A DNA stretch of 7,737 nucleotides from a bacterium. GTDB lineage: Bacteria; JAMCPX01. Below are positions 6,118-7,737 of the stretch, one piece after another. Positions within the stretch are counted from its first letter, which is position 1. Each line of letters starts with the position of its first letter. The position numbers and the translations under genes were made by a program. The DNA is taken from the NCBI GenBank assembly GCA_021787655.1, contig JAJYLM010000098.1, positions 1-7,737 of the forward strand, given 5' to 3'. The notes beneath the pieces are model-generated. The model ran no database searches. It saw only the letters and a list, made by a program, of their open reading frames with translations, and was not told the DNA's origin.

Positions 6118-6615
6118 TTAAGGCTCCTTTCCAACCGATATCGGAAGGTTGGCATCGATCCATCCGGGCCAGCCTTCGGTCATAACGTACACGTTCGTAT
6201 ATCCGAGTTTCATAAGATCTTTTGCAACGTCGACACTCAGCCCGCACCCTGTGCCGTGACAGTAGGTAATGATCTTTTTACCCTGCGGCAGGAGCTTCTC
6301 ATCCTTCGGGTAAACCTGTTCGAACTTGTCGTACGGTATGCTGATCGCTCCCTTGATATGTCCCTCCTGGTATTCGGCGGTGTCCCGGGAGTCGATGAAT
6401 ACTGCGGTATTGTTCGTATAGTCGCTGTAAGCGTCCTCGATGCTGATCGTTTTCATGGCCGATATCTGCTGTACGTAGCTTTCCGGAATGTTCAGCCTGC
6501 CCGGTGCCGTTTCGTGCGGCATGACCGCATGTACCAGGATACCAACGATAAACGCCGTTGCGTATATCGCCAGGGTTATGGTGAGCACCGATTTCCAAGA
6601 TCTGTTCAAATTCAT
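6118..6615 (-). CDS. Membrane-anchored rhodanese-domain sulfurtransferase
   Basis: A 165-residue single-domain rhodanese with an N-terminal anchor. MNLNRSWK is basic and precedes a hydrophobic helix at about 11-32 with no obvious signal-peptidase site, so the catalytic domain should be held on the outer face of the cytoplasmic membrane. The rhodanese fold is shown by SIEDAYSDY (58-66), AVFIDSRDTAEYQEGHIKGA (71-90) and the active-site loop CHGTGC (119-124), where C119 is the persulfide-forming cysteine; GYTNVYVMTEGWPGW (138-152) is the usual C-terminal block. C124 adds a second cysteine in the loop. Function: transfer of sulfane sulfur between thiols. The start at 6615 is fixed by AGGAGG seven bases upstream and an ATGA overlap with mnmA; the ATG at 6636 lies inside mnmA. 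The outside location argues against directly feeding sulfur to cytoplasmic MnmA. Confidence 0.92.
   Translation of the reverse strand: MNLNRSWKSVLTITLAIYATAFIVGILVHAVMPHETAPGRLNIPESYVQQISAMKTISIEDAYSDYTNNTAVFIDSRDTAEYQEGHIKGAISIPYDKFEQVYPKDEKLLPQGKKIITYCHGTGCGLSVDVAKDLMKLGYTNVYVMTEGWPGWIDANLPISVGKEP
6124..6128 (-). promoter_or_regulatory. Ribosome binding site deciding the MauE-like start
   Basis: AGGAG on the minus strand within AAAGGAGCC, seven bases before ATG 6116 and inside the last codons of the rhodanese gene. It supports 6116 over the upstream in-frame ATG at 6155, which lacks a comparable site. Confidence 0.75.
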
Positions 6616-7688
6616 CCTCTTTCCTCCTCTATCCATCCACCGCCAAGGATCTCTTCATCCTGATAAACGACAGCTGCCTGTCCGGGAGTAATAGCCCGTT
6701 GCGGTGAATCAAATTTTATTACAACCGTTGTTCCTTTTTTGTCCACTACTGCCTCTTGTTCCGTATGCCGGTACCGTATTCTGACCCGGGCTTTGAGGGG
6801 GAAGAGCGGTTCTTTGCCCGCTATCCACCGTACTGTCCCGATCGTGCATGTATCTGTCATGAGACCGTCGGCGCTGTCAACGATCAGGATGTTGTCGGTA
6901 ACATTTTTATCTATAACATAAACCGGTTCGTTTGTATAGACACCGATGCCCCTGCGCTGGCCTATCGTGTACAGCGGAAGACCCTGGTGGGAGCCGATGA
7001 CCGTTCCTGCGCGGTTGACGATGTTCCCTGCGTGCAGGTCCATGGAAGCAAAGGTGCTGCTGAATTCCCTGAAACCACCGGGCGGAAGGAAGCACAGTTC
7101 CTGGCTGTCCCGTTTTGCGTACGTCGCCAGCCCGGCCTTCCGTGCGATGTCCCGCACCTCGTTCTTGCGGAGCTCTCCCAGCGGGAAGAGGATTCTGGAG
7201 AGGCGTTTCTGATCGAGGGTGAACAGAAAGTACGACTGGTCCTTGGTCCGGTCGGCAGCCTTTTTGAGGTGAAACCCTTCGGCATCTTCAGTGATGCGTG
7301 CGTAATGGCCGGTCGCAACGAAATCATACCCGTTCTCCAGCGCGTAGTCGAGGAGAAGGCCGAATTTGAGCCGGTCGTTGCACACGGCGCAGGGGTTGGG
7401 GGTCCGCCCCGCTGCGAGTTCACTGACGTAGTATCCGACGACCGTTTCCCGGAAAACGTCCTGCATATCGAGCACGTCGAAACCGATGCCGATCTGCCGT
7501 GCCGTGGTCCGCGCATCACGGAGGTCGTCGGCAGAGCAGCACGGGTTCTCCGCGTTGAACGCCCACAGCTTGAGGGCCACGCCTTTGACATCGAATCCCT
7601 GTTCTTTGAGCAGGAGCGCCGACACTGAACTGTCGACACCCCCGCTCATCCCGAGGATGACGCTTTTTTTACGGTTCTGTTTTCCCAT
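6612..7688 (-). CDS. mnmA: tRNA-specific 2-thiouridylase MnmA
   Basis: Cytoplasmic enzyme that adenylates U34 of Lys, Glu and Gln tRNAs and replaces O2 with sulfur to give the 2-thiouridine of mnm5s2U. The 358-residue length is typical. The PP-loop SGGVDSS (15-21) binds ATP. TPNPCAVCN carries C100 and C103, and SQELCF carries C199; C100 and C199 correspond to the catalytic pair of the E. coli enzyme, and C103 completes a CxxC. ATGHYARI (125-132), KDQSYFL (149-155) and YTIGQRRGIGV (240-250) are further family blocks. CCSADDLRDAR (50-60) is a variant also known in other bacteria. The ATG at 7688 gives a normal N-terminus, and an in-frame stop lies a few codons upstream; there is no clear Shine-Dalgarno. 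It is the first operon gene in the window and overlaps the rhodanese gene by 4 bp. Confidence 0.97.
   Translation of the reverse strand: MGKQNRKKSVILGMSGGVDSSVSALLLKEQGFDVKGVALKLWAFNAENPCCSADDLRDARTTARQIGIGFDVLDMQDVFRETVVGYYVSELAAGRTPNPCAVCNDRLKFGLLLDYALENGYDFVATGHYARITEDAEGFHLKKAADRTKDQSYFLFTLDQKRLSRILFPLGELRKNEVRDIARKAGLATYAKRDSQELCFLPPGGFREFSSTFASMDLHAGNIVNRAGTVIGSHQGLPLYTIGQRRGIGVYTNEPVYVIDKNVTDNILIVDSADGLMTDTCTIGTVRWIAGKEPLFPLKARVRIRYRHTEQEAVVDKKGTTVVIKFDSPQRAITPGQAAVVYQDEEILGGGWIEEERG
6623..6628 (-). promoter_or_regulatory. Ribosome binding site deciding the rhodanese start
   Basis: A full AGGAGG on the minus strand, seven bases before ATG 6615 and inside the last codons of mnmA. It makes the ATG at 6615 the clear start and rules against 6636, which lies upstream of this site. 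Confidence 0.8.
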
Positions 7689-7696
7689 ACCGGATA

Positions 7697-7725
7697 AATT
7701 TATGATAATTCACGTGAATATTCAA
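7697..7725 (-). promoter_or_regulatory. Possible promoter of the mnmA operon
   Basis: On the minus strand, TTGAAT (7720-7725) and TAAATT (7697-7702) are 17 bases apart; each matches consensus at four of six positions. Transcription would start only a few bases before the mnmA ATG, giving an almost leaderless message, which would fit the missing Shine-Dalgarno. The true promoter may instead lie beyond the window. Confidence 0.3.
7708..7719. promoter_or_regulatory. 12-bp perfect palindrome upstream of mnmA (possible operator)
   Basis: ATTCACGTGAAT is its own reverse complement and overlaps a second palindrome, TGAATATTCA (7715-7724). It lies between the putative -35 and -10 hexamers, where a dimeric repressor would block polymerase. 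No regulator is encoded in the window. Confidence 0.35.
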
Positions 7726-7737
7726 GGACTCTCTCAC

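Larger units (their letters stand above)
3622..7688 (-). other. Probable six-gene operon: mnmA, rhodanese, MauE-like, unknown, ftsE, ftsX
   Basis: All six genes lie on the minus strand. From upstream to downstream the junctions are a 4-bp ATGA overlap, 1 bp, 4 bp, 10 bp and 21 bp. No hairpin with a T-run is seen at any junction. Such spacing normally means one transcript with translational coupling. The only plausible promoter seen lies upstream of mnmA near the right edge of the window; further genes could precede it. Confidence 0.75.

Noticed and set aside
6117..6155. A 13-codon N-terminal extension of the MauE-like protein
   Set aside because: It lies within rhodanese coding sequence, and the strong AGGAG site points to the ATG at 6116.
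6616..6636. A 7-codon N-terminal extension of the rhodanese
   Set aside because: The AGGAGG at 6623-6628 lies downstream of that ATG and is perfectly spaced for 6615.
5809..6663. A 284-codon plus-strand open frame
   Set aside because: It is antisense to the MauE-like and rhodanese genes and the end of mnmA; the minus-strand genes carry clear family motifs and ribosome binding sites.
6756..7628. A 290-codon plus-strand open frame
   Set aside because: It is the antisense shadow of mnmA, with no domain features.

Overview
The window (7,737 bp, roughly 55% GC by eye) is a gene-dense piece of bacterial chromosome with no sign of a phage, plasmid, insertion sequence, CRISPR array or RNA gene. The gene types fit a Gram-negative, anaerobe-type lineage such as Nitrospirota or Desulfobacterota: a FAA1-type long-chain acyl-CoA synthetase, FtsEX, a MauE/DoxX-plus-rhodanese pair, and a small YNHN/FHVQTED-type protein. 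That placement rests on recall of family distributions, not on a search, and is low confidence.

Layout. (1) Positions 3-287, plus strand: the 3' end of a TPR-like protein that enters from outside the window. (2) Positions 288-409: a short intergenic stretch with two degenerate copies of a palindromic repeat about 94 bp apart; the second copy overlaps the stop codon of the next gene. (3) Positions 410-2434, minus strand: a 674-residue long-chain acyl-CoA synthetase with an apparent insertion of about 55 residues. (4) Positions 2435-2625: a divergent promoter region with two good sigma70-like promoters reading towards the synthetase. (5) Positions 2626-3618, plus strand: an NAD(P)-dependent extended SDR (epimerase/dihydroflavonol-reductase type). 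It runs tail to tail, with only 3 bp between, into (6) a six-gene minus-strand operon at 3622-7688. In transcription order this is mnmA, a membrane-anchored rhodanese, a MauE/DoxX membrane protein, a 136-residue conserved protein of unknown function, ftsE and ftsX. Junctions run from a 4-bp ATGA overlap to 21 bp, so co-transcription is very likely.

How the genes may work together. MnmA thiolates tRNA wobble uridine with persulfide sulfur. The rhodanese and MauE-like proteins look like an extracytoplasmic sulfur/thiol-redox pair: the rhodanese domain and the Cys-Gly-Cys loop are predicted on the same, outer side of the membrane. FtsE and FtsX form the ATP-driven complex that controls septal peptidoglycan hydrolases. 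The unknown protein sits between the redox pair and ftsEX. Nothing in the window proves a single shared pathway. The operon linking sulfur metabolism to division, and the unknown protein inside it, are the most interesting things here. I did not find a clear new defence or mobile system.
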